Shown one piece after another: positions 5,259-5,558 of a stretch of 5,558 nt of DNA. Below the pieces are notes generated by a model. That model was not told the origin of the DNA and made no database searches. It was given only the letters and a program-made list of their open reading frames with translations. Made by a program: the position numbers and the translations under genes. Location of the stretch: the NCBI GenBank assembly GCA_041497995.1, contig JBGQHM010000436.1:1-5558 (forward strand), given 5' to 3'. Source of the stretch: DATKMS01 sp041497995. Lineage in GTDB: Bacteria > Desulfobacterota > Binatia > HRBIN30. The stretch's first letter is position 1, and each line of letters opens with the position of its first letter.

Positions 5259-5558
5259 GGAGTGGGCGTGGACGTGCGCCTCGGGGTGCCGGTGGGGGTG
5301 AACGTCGGTGTGCGCGTCGGGGCGTGCGTCGCTGTGGCCGTCGGTGTCCGAGTCGGGGGATGTGTGTTCCGTGGCGTGCGCGTCGCTCCGTGGGCGGTAG
5401 TCGCTTTCACACTCGGCGTTTGAGTCGGCGTCGCGGTGTCCGTTGGCGTGTTCGTCGGTGGCACCGGCGTGTTCGTGGGCGTGTTGGTCGGCGGCACCGG
5501 CGTGTTCGTGGGCGTGTTGGTCGGTGGCACTGGGGTGTTCGCCGGCGTGTTGGTCGGC
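5219..5558 (-). CDS. Thr/Pro-rich repeat protein (5' partial), surface or secreted type
   Basis: The frame is open from the right edge of the window to a TGA at 5219, so the N-terminus is missing. It is dominated by Thr-Pro motifs (PPTNTPTNTPV, then TPTQTP, RTPTATAT, RTPTFTPTGTP), ending in CTTPCVVHHSVP. Thr/Pro linkers of this type are common in large extracellular or cell-surface proteins of environmental bacteria, where they act as extended spacers between domains; here that role is inferred from composition only. The regular TP pattern fades near 5240 and the stop follows shortly, while a plausible domain continues in another frame at 4989-5258. A single missing base would explain this, either as a real mutation or a sequencing/assembly error in repetitive DNA. 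Confidence 0.6.
   Translation of the reverse strand, partial: PTNTPANTPVPPTNTPTNTPVPPTNTPTNTPVPPTNTPTDTATPTQTPSVKATTAHGATRTPRNTHPPTRTPTATATHAPTRTPTFTPTGTPRRTSTPTPCTTPCVVHHSVP
5460..5558. repeat. 33-bp tandem repeat, three copies reaching the window edge
   Basis: Copies lie at 5460-5492, 5493-5525 and 5526-5558. The first two differ at one base; the third differs from the first at four. Each encodes an 11-residue unit of the type PTNTPTNTPVP in the Thr/Pro-rich gene. The array continues beyond the window, so copy number cannot be given. Confidence 0.9.

Noticed and set aside
5133..5423. + strand frame rich in Gly-Val repeats
   Set aside because: GV/RV repeats are the expected antisense of Thr/Pro codons; the - strand TP frame is the more credible one and continues to the edge.
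5460..5558. CRISPR-like direct repeats
   Set aside because: The 33-bp units are contiguous with no spacers and are in frame in a Thr/Pro protein.

Overview
The window is chromosomal-looking, GC-rich bacterial DNA with four recognisable coding regions. Reading order is a lytic transglycosylase on the + strand (entering from the left edge), then three - strand units: an ABC1/UbiB-like atypical kinase, GlmU, and a Thr/Pro-rich surface-type protein that leaves through the right edge. High GC3, long antisense open frames and TPTNTP-type linkers resemble uncultured Desulfobacterota/Binatota-like or other environmental Gram-negative lineages. No marker gene fixes the taxonomy, so this is only a guess.

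Layout: 1-1449 encodes the C-terminal part of an SLT-fold protein. 1450-1528 is a convergent intergenic gap occupied by two opposed arrays of the heptamer CGTGAAG that form a strong hairpin; the right array also supplies the last codons and the stop of the ABC1 gene (1529-2875, -). 2876-3127 holds a near-palindrome just upstream of the ABC1 start, an unassigned short reading frame with coding-like codon use, and a small hairpin after glmU. 3128-4720 (-) is glmU, intact in both enzymatic domains but carrying a roughly 70-residue Lys/Arg/Ser/Pro tail with pentapeptide repeats. 4721-4988 is the glmU leader, rich in inverted repeats. 4989-5558 (-) is a Thr/Pro-repeat linker and a downstream beta-type segment in a different frame, probably one frameshifted gene.

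Functionally, GlmU makes UDP-GlcNAc, the precursor of peptidoglycan and lipopolysaccharide, and the transglycosylase cleaves peptidoglycan, so two of the genes concern the cell wall. They are on opposite strands and nothing shows that they are co-regulated. I see no defence system, phage, transposase, CRISPR array, tRNA or rRNA. The most unusual items are the GlmU basic tail, a metal-site Asn-to-Ser change in GlmU, a Gly-to-Val change in the KxGQ motif of the ABC1 protein, and the heptamer inverted arrays merged with a gene end.
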